From the NCBI RefSeq assembly GCF_001027925.1, contig NZ_LECT01000017.1:353537-417536 (forward strand): a stretch of 64,000 nt of DNA, in the 5' to 3' direction. Source of the stretch: Rhodopirellula islandica. GTDB taxonomy: Bacteria > Planctomycetota > Planctomycetia > Pirellulales > Pirellulaceae. The position numbers and the translations under genes are program-made. Below, piece after piece: positions 36,198 through 45,109 of the stretch (its first letter is position 1; the number at the start of each line of letters is the position of its first letter). The notes below the pieces were generated by a model. It was not told the origin of the DNA and did no database searches. It worked only from the letters and a program-made list of their open reading frames with translations.

Positions 36198-36811
36198 GCC
36201 AAGTGCCAGAATACGACAACGCTCCGAAGACCGATCACGCCTACGACGGGATCGAAGAGTTTGACAACCCGTTGCCGGGTTGGTGGAAGTGGTTGTTCAT
36301 CTCGTCCATTGTCTTCAGCCCGTTCTACTTCTTGTACTACCACAACGGTGTTTCCGGCCGGTCGGTGGAAGACCTGTACGGGGTCGCGCTGGCAGAGAAC
36401 ACGCGTTTGCAGTTTGAAGAAATCGGTGACCTGACGCCCGACGAGGCGACCCTGGTCGCTTACATGGAAAAACCCAACTGGGTTCGAGTTGGTCAGTCGG
36501 TCTTCAAAGCCAACTGCATCTCTTGCCATGGTCGCGAGGGCGAAGGCCAAGTTGGCCCCAACCTGACGGACGATTATTTCAAGAACATCAAGCAGATCGA
36601 AGACATCGCCAAGGTCATCAACAACGGTGCCGGTGGCGGAGCGATGCCGAAGTGGGCGGACCGATTGCATCCCAATGAGGTTGTGCTGGTATCCGCCTAC
36701 GTCGCCACCCTGCGTGGCAAGAACATCGAAAGCAGTCGCGGCCCAGAAGGCAAGACCATCCCGCCTTGGCCCGAACCCGTTGAAGCCGCCCCCGAAACCC
36801 CCGAAGAATAA
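36194..36811 (+). CDS. ccoP: cbb3 oxidase subunit III, mono-haem CcoP
   Basis: A 205-aa protein. The CcoP signature YDGIEEFDNPLPGWWKW is present at residues 17-33, followed by one membrane segment (LFISSIVFSPFYFLYY). A single cytochrome c domain has haem site CISCHG at about residue 108 and Met ligand in AMPKWADRL. Canonical CcoP is about 300 aa with two haem c groups; here one domain is missing. The subunit passes electrons from a soluble cytochrome c into CcoO. A Pro/Glu-rich tail follows. Confidence 0.95.
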   Translation: MSQVPEYDNAPKTDHAYDGIEEFDNPLPGWWKWLFISSIVFSPFYFLYYHNGVSGRSVEDLYGVALAENTRLQFEEIGDLTPDEATLVAYMEKPNWVRVGQSVFKANCISCHGREGEGQVGPNLTDDYFKNIKQIEDIAKVINNGAGGGAMPKWADRLHPNEVVLVSAYVATLRGKNIESSRGPEGKTIPPWPEPVEAAPETPEE

Positions 36812-36822
36812 GCCTTAGTACA

Positions 36823-38340
36823 ATGTCCACGCGAACCTCGTTGCCTCTGTTTTCGCCTTCACCTTGCAAGGTGTGTTACGCAGCGGATCGCGATGGGACA
36901 TCTGGTGGAGGTGGTCCTTCGCAAGGCAGTGAATCGCTGCTCAAGCCCGAGGAACATGTGCTGAGCACGCTGGAAGCCGATGGCAGTCGCCGTTGGCTCC
37001 GGCCCAAACTCTCCATGGGCGAGTGGTGGAAACGTCGACGGGTCACCGCCTACATTTTGATGGTGGTGTTTGTTGCGATCCCGCATTTGCGGATCGGTGG
37101 CAAGCCTCTGATTTTGCTAGACATTGCCGCCCGTGAATTCACGGTGCTGGGCAAAACCTTCTATCCCACCGACACGCTGGTCCTGGCCCTGTTCATGCTC
37201 AGCGTTTTCGTGAGCATTGTCCTGATCACGGCGATCACTGGACGAGCATGGTGCGGATGGGCCTGCCCGCAAACGGTCTACATGGAATTCTTGTTCCGTC
37301 CCATCGATCGTTTTTTTGATGGCACCTTGGGCAAAGGTGGAAAACCCGCAAGCGGAATCAGTCCGGTTTGGCAGATCGCACGCTTCGCCGTCTATCTTGT
37401 CCTCTGCATGTTCCTGGCTCACACGTTCTTGGCCTACTTTGTTGGCACCGAGAAACTCGCCCAGTGGGTTCGAAGTTCGCCGATCGATCATCCATCCGCT
37501 TTCCTTGTGATGGCGGGCACGACCGGATTGATGCTGTTTGACTTTCTGTTTTTCCGAGAGCAAATGTGTTTGATCGCGTGTCCCTACGGACGCTTTCAAT
37601 CCGTCATGCTCGACGAGCAATCCAAGATCGTCGCATACGATCCCGCTCGCGGCGAACCTCGCATCAAGGGAAAACGAACCCACGATGATGACCGCGGAAT
37701 CGATCTTGTCCGCGGGAAGGAGGCGGGTGACTGCGTGGACTGTCACCAATGTGTGGTCGTCTGCCCAACCGGAATCGACATTCGCGATGGCCTGCAAATG
37801 GAGTGCATCAACTGCACTCAGTGCATCGACGCATGCGATGATGTGATGCACAAAGTGGGCAAGCCGAAGGGTTTGATTCGCTACAGTTCACAAGACGCCA
37901 TCGCTCGCAAACCCAAGAAATTGTTGCGTGCACGAACGATCATTTACCCGATCGTTTTGGTCGGCGTTTTCTCTGGTTTGGCCATGGCGATCTCCAGCAA
38001 GAGCGGGTTTGACGCGAGAATCCTTCGCGGTCGCGGGGCGCCGTATTCGCTGTTGGGTGCCAAAGAAGTCTCCAACGCCTTCAACTTGCGGTTGGTCAAT
38101 CGAACCGAGATTGCTCAGACCTATGAACTGTCGACGGATCACTCGAGTATTCAAGTTGAGATCATTGACACAGACGCTCAACGACTTGAACCCGCTGAAT
38201 CCAAACTGCTGCCGATTCGATTGAACTTTCCTTCGTCGATGACCATGGGCGATGGAAATGAATCCATTGAACTGACGGTCAAGGATCAAAGCGGCAACGA
38301 ACGCACTATCTCAATGAAGGTCCTGGGGCCACGCCGCTAA
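36823..38340 (+). CDS. ccoG: cbb3 oxidase assembly protein CcoG (FixG)
   Basis: A 505-aa membrane iron-sulfur protein. About five membrane segments are present, with a cytoplasmic GRAWCGWACPQTVY near residue 140. The 8Fe ferredoxin region is intact: CVDCHQCVVVCPTG (about 303) and CINCTQCIDACD (about 328). A C-terminal Ig-like domain (FixG C) ends the protein. CcoG is a cupric reductase that helps deliver Cu(I) to the oxidase. The N-terminal 65 residues are variable and include a CxxC. It starts 11 bp after ccoP and lies 2 bp before fixH. Confidence 0.95.
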   Translation: MSTRTSLPLFSPSPCKVCYAADRDGTSGGGGPSQGSESLLKPEEHVLSTLEADGSRRWLRPKLSMGEWWKRRRVTAYILMVVFVAIPHLRIGGKPLILLDIAAREFTVLGKTFYPTDTLVLALFMLSVFVSIVLITAITGRAWCGWACPQTVYMEFLFRPIDRFFDGTLGKGGKPASGISPVWQIARFAVYLVLCMFLAHTFLAYFVGTEKLAQWVRSSPIDHPSAFLVMAGTTGLMLFDFLFFREQMCLIACPYGRFQSVMLDEQSKIVAYDPARGEPRIKGKRTHDDDRGIDLVRGKEAGDCVDCHQCVVVCPTGIDIRDGLQMECINCTQCIDACDDVMHKVGKPKGLIRYSSQDAIARKPKKLLRARTIIYPIVLVGVFSGLAMAISSKSGFDARILRGRGAPYSLLGAKEVSNAFNLRLVNRTEIAQTYELSTDHSSIQVEIIDTDAQRLEPAESKLLPIRLNFPSSMTMGDGNESIELTVKDQSGNERTISMKVLGPRR

Positions 38341-38342
38341 TC

Positions 38343-38876
38343 ATGTCATCGAAAACCGATCCCACCCCATCCGTGGAAACGCAACAAAAAGATGAGCGTC
38401 GTGCCAAGCGATTCTACATTTCTTTGGTGCTGCTGCTCTTCGCGATTCAGTCCACCATCCTCGGCACCGCGCTCAAGTTGGCGATCGGTGACCCGGCCTT
38501 GGCGGTGGTTCCCGACTATCACCAAGCTGCTTTGAACTGGGACACGTCTCATCGTGCATCCCTGGCGTCCGATCGCTTGGGCTGGGACGTCGATGTGATC
38601 GTCTCAAACATTTCCGACGCGAAAGGCCAGCGAGCCATTTCAGTGGAACTTCACAATCAACAGGGCGAAGCCTTGGACGACTTGAACGTCGAGGCAATGA
38701 TCTATCGACATGCGGATGCGGCCGCTTTCCAAGCAATCGACTTGCCAAGCACAGGCGGCGGACGCTACCTGGGCATGGCATCCATGCCACAACAGGGACT
38801 TTGGCAAGTGGAAGTGAGCATTGGTGGAGCGGGAGAACCGATGACCCTGTCACGCACACTCGAACTGGAAAACTGA
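38343..38876 (+). CDS. fixH: FixH-family cbb3 assembly protein
   Basis: A 177-aa membrane-anchored protein. The anchor is at about residues 22-42; the remainder is a periplasmic beta domain containing the FixH-like YHQAALNWD (about residue 59) and GWDVDVIV. FixH (CcoH) is required for stability of the cbb3 complex. It lies between ccoG and the TauE/SafE gene with spacings of 2 and 1 bp, firmly within the operon. Confidence 0.88.
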   Translation: MSSKTDPTPSVETQQKDERRAKRFYISLVLLLFAIQSTILGTALKLAIGDPALAVVPDYHQAALNWDTSHRASLASDRLGWDVDVIVSNISDAKGQRAISVELHNQQGEALDDLNVEAMIYRHADAAAFQAIDLPSTGGGRYLGMASMPQQGLWQVEVSIGGAGEPMTLSRTLELEN

Positions 38877-38877
38877 A

Positions 38878-39699
38878 ATGTGGATGTTAGCCAGTGCCGT
38901 CGTCACGGCGAGTTTGTTAGGCAGCATGCACTGCGTTGGCATGTGCGGCCCGCTCGCGATTTGGGCCAGCGGTGCTGGTGAGAAACAACCCAAAGCGACC
39001 GTCGTCTGGTCCACCACGCTGTACCACCTGGGGCGTTTGCTGACTTACGTGCTGGCAGGACTGATCGCCGGCACCATCGGCAGCCTGGTCGAAATCGGTG
39101 GCGAAACACTTGGCGTTCAACTGGCTGCCGCACGTGTCGTGGGCACGATCATGATGGCTCTCGGAATTTGGAAACTGTGGCAGATTGTTTCCGTCAATCG
39201 ATCCACCGCCAAACCGATCACGCCCTCCCGCATTGGCGGTGTCCTGGTTCGTTTACGCCCCCTCATTTTTCAATTGCCTGTTGCTGGCCGCGCCCTCGCC
39301 ATTGGAATGTTGACCACCTTGCTTCCCTGTGGATGGTTGTATCTGTTTGCTCTTGTCGCAGCCGGAACAGGCCAAACGCTCAACGGTGGTTTGGTGATGG
39401 CAGCGTTCTGGTTGGGCACGGTCCCAGCCCTCACCGCACTGATCGCCGGCACCCAATCGTTGTCGCGTCGATTCACCAAGTTCATCCCCGCCGCGGCCGC
39501 CGCGACGTTGATCATCACGGGTGGGTACACCGCATCAGGCCGAGGCTTTGCAGACTTGCAATCGTTGACGGACATCCGCGCCAACGTCGACTTGGATTTG
39601 GACGGATCCAACTCGCAACAAACACTCTCAGAGTTGACCGCAACTCCGCTGCCCTGTTGCTGCGCCGAAGGCATTCCCTGCGAATCGCCTGAAGAGTGA
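38878..39699 (+). CDS. TauE/SafE (DsbD_2-type) membrane protein of the cbb3 locus
   Basis: A 273-aa protein with about six membrane segments. GSMHCVGMCGPLAIW (residues 15-29) and LLPCGWLYLFAL are the paired Cys/Pro motifs of the DsbD_2 / sulfite-exporter-like family commonly placed beside fixI-type ATPases. It is thought to handle copper or reducing equivalents for oxidase maturation. An unusual tail ends with LPCCCAEGIPC, a dense Cys cluster that could bind copper. It overlaps no gene but sits 1 bp after fixH and 9 bp before ccoI. Confidence 0.85.
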   Translation: MWMLASAVVTASLLGSMHCVGMCGPLAIWASGAGEKQPKATVVWSTTLYHLGRLLTYVLAGLIAGTIGSLVEIGGETLGVQLAAARVVGTIMMALGIWKLWQIVSVNRSTAKPITPSRIGGVLVRLRPLIFQLPVAGRALAIGMLTTLLPCGWLYLFALVAAGTGQTLNGGLVMAAFWLGTVPALTALIAGTQSLSRRFTKFIPAAAAATLIITGGYTASGRGFADLQSLTDIRANVDLDLDGSNSQQTLSELTATPLPCCCAEGIPCESPEE

Positions 39700-39708
39700 T
39701 CGCACGTC

Positions 39709-42207
39709 ATGGCTTCGAAATTGGACGCGTCAAACGACGCCGCGTCGTCGTCGATCGACGTGACACTGCCTTGCATCCACTGCGGTGAGCCGACGGATGT
39801 GCATCGCGACACAGATCCGCAGACCGTTTTCTGCTGCCATGGATGCCGCGGCGCGTACGAGTTGATCCACGGCTGGGGCCTTGAGAATTACTACGGCTTG
39901 CGAGACCAGTTGGCAGGCGGCGGTCAACCGATCGATCGCGTCGGGCAGCCCTCCTCCGAGGAAACCCTGCACGAACGATACACCGTCTTTGATCGAGCCG
40001 ATTACCTGGGTGCGTCCCAACCCATCGAGCAGTCCGATGGGACGATGCGATGCGAACTCGCCGTGCATGGGCTGCACTGCGCTGCCTGTGCCTGGCTGAT
40101 TGAAAACGTTGCCACGCGAACGCCGGGTTGGCTGGACGCGCGGGTCAAGATGAGCGAACACACGATGCGGGTCGTGTTTGACCCCAAGCTCATTTCGCTC
40201 AGCCGGATCGCTCAACCACTTGATCGCCTGGGCTACGAGCTGTCGCCCCTGCCTGAACATCGCGAAGACCACTTTCGCCAGGAAAATCATCGGCTGCTGA
40301 TTCAGATCGCTTTCGCAGGCTTCTGCGCCGCCAATGCGATGTGGATTGCCATCGCGCTGTACGCCGGTGAGGCGTCCGATGTGGAAGCCTCCCACTGGTC
40401 GTTCCTCAGGTGGACCGGAACGGGCTTGGGACTGGCAGCGGTGTTGTTGCCCGGACGCACCTTTTTCCAAGGTGCCTGGGCATCGGTCAAAACCCGAACG
40501 CCGCACATGGACCTGCCCGTCGCACTCGGACTGTCCGTGGGCACCCTGGCGGGAGTGATCGCTGCGGTCACAGGACAGGGCGAGTCCTACTTTGATTCGT
40601 TGGCAGTGCTGGTGTTCCTGCTGTTGATCGGACGCTGGATTCAATTTCACCAGCAGCACCGGGCCGCCAAGGCAGTCGATTTGTTGTTGCGGATCACACC
40701 TCGCCACGCCCATCGCATCCTGCAGAACGATCAAACGGAACTCGTCCTCGTCGACAACCTGCGTCCCGAAGATTCTGTTCGCGTGATGGCAGGTCAGAGC
40801 GTTCCCGTGGACGGGACCGTTCTGGCCGGGCAATCATCGATCGACCAATCGCTGCTGACCGGCGAGAGTCTGCCCGTGTCGGTCCAAGTCGGTGAATCGG
40901 TTTCTGCGGGAACGGTCAACTTGCAAAGTCCGCTGGACATCCAGGTCACGTCCGTCGGCCGCGAAAGTCGGATCGGCCAGGTCATGCAATCGGTCGAAGA
41001 AGCCGCCTCGCAAAAGACGCCCATCGTTCAACTGGCCGATTCCATTGGTGGCTACTTCGTGGTCATCGTCACGTTGTTAGCTGGCATCACGTTCTGCGTG
41101 TGGCTGGGTGATGGATTTGGCCCCGCGGCATCCCATGCAACTTCGCTGCTCATCGTTGCCTGCCCCTGTGCGTTGGCTCTGGCGACGCCACTTGCCATCG
41201 CAGTTGCACTGGGCAGAGCTGCGAAACGAAAGATATTGATTCGAGATGGTTCTTCACTGCAAACGCTGGCGTCTGTTGGAACGATTTGGTTTGATAAAAC
41301 CGGCACCTTGACCGAAGGCAAGCCGCGAGCGGAATTTGTGGAAGGCGATGCGTCTGCGATCGCTCACGCCGCGGCGATTGAACGCAGTTGCGAGCACCCG
41401 ATCGCGATTGCCATTCAACGCGAAGCCAAGCGACGTGATCTGGACATCCCGACCAACGCACAACTTGACCAAGTGCATGTGGGAGGGGTCTCGGGCGAGA
41501 GTGATGGGCATCCCGTTTTGGTGGGCAGTCTTTCGTTCATGCAAAAACACCATGTTGCGATCAGCGATTCAGTCTTGGCCGCGTGCGAACATTGCACCAA
41601 TCAATCGTCCAGCCCCAGTGTGATTGCGATCGATGGCATCGCGACCTGCGTGCTCGCCATCAGTGACCCGCTTAAACCCAACGTCGCTGGCTTTCTCGAA
41701 TCGCTACGAGACCGAGGCTGGCAGGTCGGGATTCTTTCGGGTGATCACCCCAAGATTGTGGCCCACGTCGCTCAACAACTGGGAGTCGACGCCTCTTATG
41801 CACTGGGAGGTTTATCACCGGAAGCCAAACTGAAACACGTCCGAGATCATTCGCAGGGATCGACGGTGATGGTTGGCGATGGCGCGAACGATGCTGCGGC
41901 GTTGGCCGCGGCGGATGTTGGAATTGCGGTTCGCGGAGGTGCGGAGGTCAGCCTTCAGGCCGCACCGATTTACATTGCCTCCGACAGCATGATCGCAATC
42001 GACGATTTGATTCGCGCGTCTCGACGGACACAGGCTTTGATTTACACGGCGTTCACCGCCTCACTCAGCTACAATGTGATTGCGGTTGCCCTCGCGATGA
42101 CAGGGCGAATCAGTCCACTCGTCGCGGCGGTCTTGATGCCGATCAGTTCGGTCACAGTGCTTGCCCTCACGCTGGCGTGGCCCATTTTTCGCGAGAAAAA
42201 AACATGA
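39709..42207 (+). CDS. ccoI: copper-translocating P-type ATPase CcoI (FixI)
   Basis: An 832-aa P1B ATPase. The N-terminus has CIHCGEPT and CCHGCRGAYELI, an added metal-binding region typical of FixI, then an HMA domain with CAACAW (about residues 124-129). The membrane metal site is ACPCALALATP (about 484). DKTGTLTEGKP holds the phosphorylated Asp (about 529), and GDGANDAAALAAADVGIA the hinge. It exports Cu(I) for insertion into the oxidase. It ends in an ATGA overlap with ccoS. Confidence 0.95.
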   Translation: MASKLDASNDAASSSIDVTLPCIHCGEPTDVHRDTDPQTVFCCHGCRGAYELIHGWGLENYYGLRDQLAGGGQPIDRVGQPSSEETLHERYTVFDRADYLGASQPIEQSDGTMRCELAVHGLHCAACAWLIENVATRTPGWLDARVKMSEHTMRVVFDPKLISLSRIAQPLDRLGYELSPLPEHREDHFRQENHRLLIQIAFAGFCAANAMWIAIALYAGEASDVEASHWSFLRWTGTGLGLAAVLLPGRTFFQGAWASVKTRTPHMDLPVALGLSVGTLAGVIAAVTGQGESYFDSLAVLVFLLLIGRWIQFHQQHRAAKAVDLLLRITPRHAHRILQNDQTELVLVDNLRPEDSVRVMAGQSVPVDGTVLAGQSSIDQSLLTGESLPVSVQVGESVSAGTVNLQSPLDIQVTSVGRESRIGQVMQSVEEAASQKTPIVQLADSIGGYFVVIVTLLAGITFCVWLGDGFGPAASHATSLLIVACPCALALATPLAIAVALGRAAKRKILIRDGSSLQTLASVGTIWFDKTGTLTEGKPRAEFVEGDASAIAHAAAIERSCEHPIAIAIQREAKRRDLDIPTNAQLDQVHVGGVSGESDGHPVLVGSLSFMQKHHVAISDSVLAACEHCTNQSSSPSVIAIDGIATCVLAISDPLKPNVAGFLESLRDRGWQVGILSGDHPKIVAHVAQQLGVDASYALGGLSPEAKLKHVRDHSQGSTVMVGDGANDAAALAAADVGIAVRGGAEVSLQAAPIYIASDSMIAIDDLIRASRRTQALIYTAFTASLSYNVIAVALAMTGRISPLVAAVLMPISSVTVLALTLAWPIFREKKT

Positions 42208-42428
42208 GTGTCCTCTTCATTGCTCTGCCACTGGCACTGCTGCTCGGCGCCGGTGGAATGCTTGCGTGCATCATGTGCATCCGGGGCGGTCAGTACGACG
42301 ACCTGGAATCACCCGCTGTCCGAATCCTGATTGACGAGGACGGTCAGCCCCGGGATCGCAAGACAGACGCACCAGGTGCCAACGAAACTACCGATTCACC
42401 CCAAACCTCCCAGGGTCGTTTACCCTGA
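42204..42428 (+). CDS. ccoS: cbb3 oxidase maturation protein CcoS
   Basis: A 74-aa protein starting at the ATG that overlaps the ccoI stop. One membrane segment (residues 3-25) contains LLLGAGGMLACIMCIRGGQY, followed by the family motif DDLESPAVRIL. CcoS is needed for cofactor insertion into cbb3 oxidase. The C-terminal 30 residues are hydrophilic and variable. It is the last gene of the locus; no clear terminator follows within the 25 bp before the next gene. Confidence 0.93.
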   Translation: MSVLFIALPLALLLGAGGMLACIMCIRGGQYDDLESPAVRILIDEDGQPRDRKTDAPGANETTDSPQTSQGRLP

Positions 42429-42453
42429 ATTTTGAGCAAAATTTGGCGAGGGC

Positions 42454-43248
42454 GTGACCGATAACACGCTTATGGATCGCCACACCCTCAAAATTGCAAA
42501 CCGCGAGAATCACGTCCGCCATGACATGGTGATCGCGACGCATGGCTTTCTTTCCAACGGTCAAAGCCTGGACCCCATCGCAGATCTTTTGACGATGGCT
42601 GGCTATGAATGTTCGGTGTGGGAATACCCCAGTTTGCGAGGCTCGATCCTGTCACACGCCAGCCGATTGACCGGGTTGATTCAGGAAGCGATGGCCCGAC
42701 CGGACATCCGCCGAATTCACTTTGTCGCGCACAGCATGGGCGGCATCATAGTGCGTGCTGCAATCGCGCAGTCCCGGATGGAAACGCTCGCAAAAAATCA
42801 GTGCGGACGGTTGCTGATGCTGGCGCCCCCGAACAAGGGATCCTGGCTGACGCGGTTCCCCCTGGGTCCCTTTGCGAGTCAATTCCCGCAACTCGTCGAA
42901 CTGTCGGAGAAAGAAGACAGCCTGGTCAATCAGTTGCCTCGCCTTCATCGATTCGATGTGGGCGTGATCGCGGCCCAGAACGACTGGATCGTTTCTCAGA
43001 CTGCAACTCACCTGGAGGGGCAAATGGACCATGCCGTGGTCCCCACGTCGCACCAGCGATTGGTTCAGCATCCTCTGGCGATTGAGATGACGCTTCGATT
43101 CTTGGAACGCGGGCAATTGCACGAACGTGTCGATCATGAAACGGCTGGACCGACGATCCCGTTCCAGCCTTTGCCCCATTCCAACGCCAACGCCAACGCC
43201 AACACCGTCACTGAGCACTCAGCGTCGAACCGTCGCAGAGCGGCCTGA
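42454..43248 (+). CDS. lipase-like alpha/beta hydrolase
   Basis: A 264-aa cytoplasmic-looking hydrolase. IATHGFLSNGQ supplies the oxyanion loop, FVAHSMGGIIVR the Ser nucleophile (about residue 94), and DHAVVPTSHQRL the probable His region. The architecture resembles esterase/triacylglycerol lipases of the PGAP1/palmitoyl-esterase group. The GTG start at 42454 is 25 bp after ccoS; ATG 42472 is an alternative. The C-terminus holds NANANANT, encoded by a hexanucleotide repeat CCAACG (43177-43203), which may vary in copy number between strains. Confidence 0.8.
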   Translation: MTDNTLMDRHTLKIANRENHVRHDMVIATHGFLSNGQSLDPIADLLTMAGYECSVWEYPSLRGSILSHASRLTGLIQEAMARPDIRRIHFVAHSMGGIIVRAAIAQSRMETLAKNQCGRLLMLAPPNKGSWLTRFPLGPFASQFPQLVELSEKEDSLVNQLPRLHRFDVGVIAAQNDWIVSQTATHLEGQMDHAVVPTSHQRLVQHPLAIEMTLRFLERGQLHERVDHETAGPTIPFQPLPHSNANANANTVTEHSASNRRRAA

Positions 43249-43263
43249 GCCCAGGTCAACGAC

Positions 43264-44421
43264 TCACTGCGCGACGGGTTTCACGTTCGCGGATGGCTTG
43301 GGAACCGCGAAGAAAGTGTTGGCGCGACGCACGCTATCGGGATCCACTTTCTCGAGTTCCTTGATGGCCTCAGCGGCCTCGGGTTTCGGGCACGCCCGCA
43401 AGTAATTCACGGCGGGAACTCGAACCCAGTTGTTTTCAGCGTCAGCGTCGAGGAACAATTGCTTGATCCGAGCGATTTGGCTCCAGTCGTTCCAGCGAGC
43501 CAAATCGGGAATCACCAAGTCCGCCAAATCGGGTCGTTCGAGAATGTGGTGCAGCGACGGAACCAAGGCACTGCGAGCGATCACCCCACCTTCACTGCCG
43601 TGAAACCGCAGCGCCATGATGGCGGCATAGGTGTCCGCGTAGGAGGCTTGCTGGTTCTCCAGGAACAACTCGTCGATGACAGCCAGCCCCTTCTCGCCCC
43701 CCAAGGTCAGGTAGCAGGCAATCAAAGCATCAAGCCCCGAGCGTGAGCTCTTTTGCGTGCTTCTCAACATCGATTCCAACATCGGCAGGTCCTCTTCACC
43801 GCCGCAGATTCCCAACAACGTCAAGTACATGCGTTTGCGTTCGGGGGACATCTCGGGATCTTGGATCCAACTGACCAAAGCGTCGTGATCCAAAGCCGAT
43901 TCGATCTTTCTGATTTCTTCATATGGTGTGGTCGCGAATTCGTCGTACGCATCCCGGGACAACATCGAGTCTTCGTCTTGCAGGTAGTCGTAATAGAACA
44001 GCAGTCGCTGGGACGGTTCCTTGTCGGCCAACTGGGTGATGCTTTCCAGGTACTTTTCGCTTTTGGGGGTCAGTGGCAGGCAAGACCACTGCATGTCCCG
44101 AGGATCGACACCGCTGAGCATGAATCGGCGGCCCTTGGCCACGTCACCGAAATAAACCGCGGTGACGGTTTGGCCGACTTCCACGTGCTCGCCGCCTTTG
44201 AGCACGGTCTCGATTCGCATCTTGACCTCTCCGGTGTCGGCATTGCGTGTCAGATCGCTCTGCAACGCCGTTGCGATGACCACCGCGTCCATCACCTCCA
44301 TCTCCTGCCGGAGCGTCTGCGACACGGCACTGCAAAACGGGCAAGCGGACGCGAGCGGACCGGTCAACAGCGTTCCGAGCACCATCACGCCAACGAGGAC
44401 ACGAGTTTTCAGAGTGGTCAT
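43264..44421 (-). CDS. secreted protein with HEAT-like repeats, unknown function
   Basis: A 385-aa exported protein with a signal peptide at residues 1-26 ending at LASA-C. The mature N-terminus CPFCSAVSQTLRQEM has a CxxC. A beta-rich region (residues 30-110) is followed by alpha-helical pairs (about residues 180-340) that look like HEAT/Armadillo-type repeats (LTLLGICGGEEDLPML, IMALRFHGSEGG). I recall this arrangement as a planctomycete-specific family without assigned function. It converges on the lipase gene with a 15-bp gap. Confidence 0.75.
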   Translation of the reverse strand: MTTLKTRVLVGVMVLGTLLTGPLASACPFCSAVSQTLRQEMEVMDAVVIATALQSDLTRNADTGEVKMRIETVLKGGEHVEVGQTVTAVYFGDVAKGRRFMLSGVDPRDMQWSCLPLTPKSEKYLESITQLADKEPSQRLLFYYDYLQDEDSMLSRDAYDEFATTPYEEIRKIESALDHDALVSWIQDPEMSPERKRMYLTLLGICGGEEDLPMLESMLRSTQKSSRSGLDALIACYLTLGGEKGLAVIDELFLENQQASYADTYAAIMALRFHGSEGGVIARSALVPSLHHILERPDLADLVIPDLARWNDWSQIARIKQLFLDADAENNWVRVPAVNYLRACPKPEAAEAIKELEKVDPDSVRRANTFFAVPKPSANVKPVAQ

Positions 44422-44505
44422 GAATTCACAAAAGGTGGGTGGGTGACGGGCGGGAAACGGAGGACGTTGCGTGTCAGCGACGAATCAGAGTCTACGCTCC
44501 AGATT

Positions 44506-44525
44506 GGACGGTGTTCGAACCGTCC
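44506..44525 (+). promoter_or_regulatory. 7-bp stem hairpin in a leader region
   Basis: GGACGGT (44506-44512) and ACCGTCC (44519-44525) form a tight hairpin about 170 bp before the start of the small secreted protein gene. It may belong to its 5' leader, or to the divergent promoter. No T-run follows, so it is not a normal terminator. Confidence 0.3.
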
Positions 44526-44698
44526 CGGATCAAAATTCTAACATCTGGACCGACAATCGGAAACGAAACGACTCATCCCGATCGGTGGGTTGTGCCGATA
44601 ACTCCGATGAAACCGGTGTGGACCACTCCACGCGGGAAAACCACGTGATCAAAAGATCCATCGCCAAACGCGATTCATACCCGGGGGGGAATGTCGGA

Positions 44699-45109
44699 AT
44701 GTACCAACGAGCTACCATTTTGGCCGCAGCAGCGGCTGTTTTCTTTGTAGGCTTTGCCTGCGATTCGCCTCAAGCTGCAGCCCAGGGCTATGGGGCCCCC
44801 GTGGCGATGGGAGCCGGTGGAACCCTTCCCAACGGGATGGGACAAATGGGCTATCAAGGCCAACGTGCCTATGGTCAAAGCTGGGGATCATCCGCCGCCA
44901 ACACCGATTGGAACCGGATGTACCACTATCCCTACGTCTACTACCCCCAAAACTTCTGGGGCCAAGACTACTACAAAAGCAGCGATAGCTTGTACCATCG
45001 TTACCCCACGGAAATGAGAATTCCCGTCTACAATAAGAGCTGGCACAACTACTACCCGAGCAATCGCCGGTTCCACAAAGGACACCACTTCATTCTTGAC
45101 ACGTTCTAG
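44699..45109 (+). CDS. small secreted Gly/Tyr-rich protein
   Basis: A 136-aa exported protein. Signal peptide at residues 1-28 (AAAAAVFFVGFACDS then AAAQ). The mature part is rich in Gly, Tyr, Asn and His (YHYPYVYYPQNFWGQDYY) and ends in a basic, aromatic segment. Such small aromatic secreted proteins are frequent in Rhodopirellula; no function is established. ATG 44699 is chosen since it opens the signal peptide; the frame extends upstream to 44471 without protein-like character. Its 3' end overlaps the next gene by 14 bp. Confidence 0.72.
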   Translation: MYQRATILAAAAAVFFVGFACDSPQAAAQGYGAPVAMGAGGTLPNGMGQMGYQGQRAYGQSWGSSAANTDWNRMYHYPYVYYPQNFWGQDYYKSSDSLYHRYPTEMRIPVYNKSWHNYYPSNRRFHKGHHFILDTF

